From NCBI GenBank assembly GCA_025963615.1, contig JAOQAL010000699.1, positions 1 through 5,537 of the forward strand: a stretch of DNA of 5,537 bases, written 5' to 3'. Both the position numbers and the translations under genes were made by a program. Below are positions 5,420 to 5,537 of the stretch, piece after piece. The first letter of the stretch is position 1; each line of letters begins with the position of its first letter. The notes beneath the pieces were generated by a model. That model worked only from the letters and a program-made list of their open reading frames with translations. It did no database searches and was not told the DNA's origin. The stretch comes from Chitinophagaceae bacterium. GTDB taxonomy: Bacteria; Bacteroidota; Bacteroidia; Chitinophagales; Chitinophagaceae.

Positions 5420-5537
5420 TCGCGTTATGAGTAGAAAACAGGGTACTCTTTGCCGGTCGGTTTCCAGCGATATAACCTTTGGCGACAGCAGCTGGCAGGA
5501 TTTTTCAGTCAGCCCTGGGCCTTTTTATTCCCAGATC

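Larger units (their letters stand above)
5177..5537. other. 361-base right-hand stretch without a confident gene
   Basis: Apart from the doubtful minus-strand frame (5207-5419), the inverted repeat (5219-5246) and a possible promoter element (5183-5190), nothing is recognised. It looks richer in G and C than the genes to its left. Two plus-strand frames run off the right edge: one from an ATG at 5427 (37 codons, beginning MSRKQGTLCR) and one open from 5435 without an ATG. Neither gives a known protein. It may be a divergent regulatory region before a gene beyond the window. Confidence 0.5.

Noticed and set aside
5427..5537. Plus-strand frame from ATG at 5427 running off the right edge (begins MSRKQGTLCR)
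   Set aside because: Only 37 codons are visible, a second plus frame is equally open, and no family is recognised; it could be the start of a gene but cannot be supported.

Overview
The window looks like chromosomal DNA of a Bacteroidota bacterium, most likely near Chitinophagaceae or Sphingobacteriales. The genes are AT-rich, start codons lack clear Shine-Dalgarno sites and have A-rich leaders, and the large outer-membrane protein has the carboxypeptidase-regulatory/plug/OMP_b-brl_3 architecture typical of that phylum. The ECF sigma factor and its small membrane partner also resemble Bacteroidota versions. Placement is from recognised protein style, not a database search.

All five confident genes lie on the minus strand, so transcription runs from right to left. 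In order they are: a 960-residue TonB-receptor-like outer-membrane beta-barrel protein (2294-5176); an ECF sigma factor (1632-2210); a small single-pass membrane protein placed as its anti-sigma factor (1222-1590); a membrane-anchored Spy/CnrX-like periplasmic protein overlapping it by 23 bases (732-1244); and a small secreted Spy-like protein (234-629). A strong intrinsic terminator at 142-179 closes the unit. The last gene is preceded by a 102-base AT-rich gap with a possible promoter of its own.

The sigma, anti-sigma and sensor trio has the same architecture as CnrH-CnrY-CnrX (sigma factor, transmembrane anti-sigma, membrane-anchored periplasmic sensor). The sensor lacks the histidine clusters that bind metal in CnrX, so envelope or protein-folding stress is a better guess than nickel or cobalt sensing. 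The outer-membrane protein has no STN signalling domain and the anti-sigma has no FecR domain, so this is not a FecIR-type transducer system. The barrel protein is more likely a co-regulated target, or simply a neighbour.

The two edges are poorly explained. Bases 1-141 hold no complete gene, though the first 38 bases could be the tail of a plus-strand gene. Bases 5177-5537 hold only a doubtful 70-codon frame, a terminator-like inverted repeat and a possible promoter for the big gene. I see no tRNA, rRNA, CRISPR array, insertion sequence or phage gene. Sigma/anti-sigma/Spy-like clusters of this kind are familiar in Bacteroidota, so I do not claim a wholly new system. The signal actually sensed and the link to the barrel protein are the open questions.
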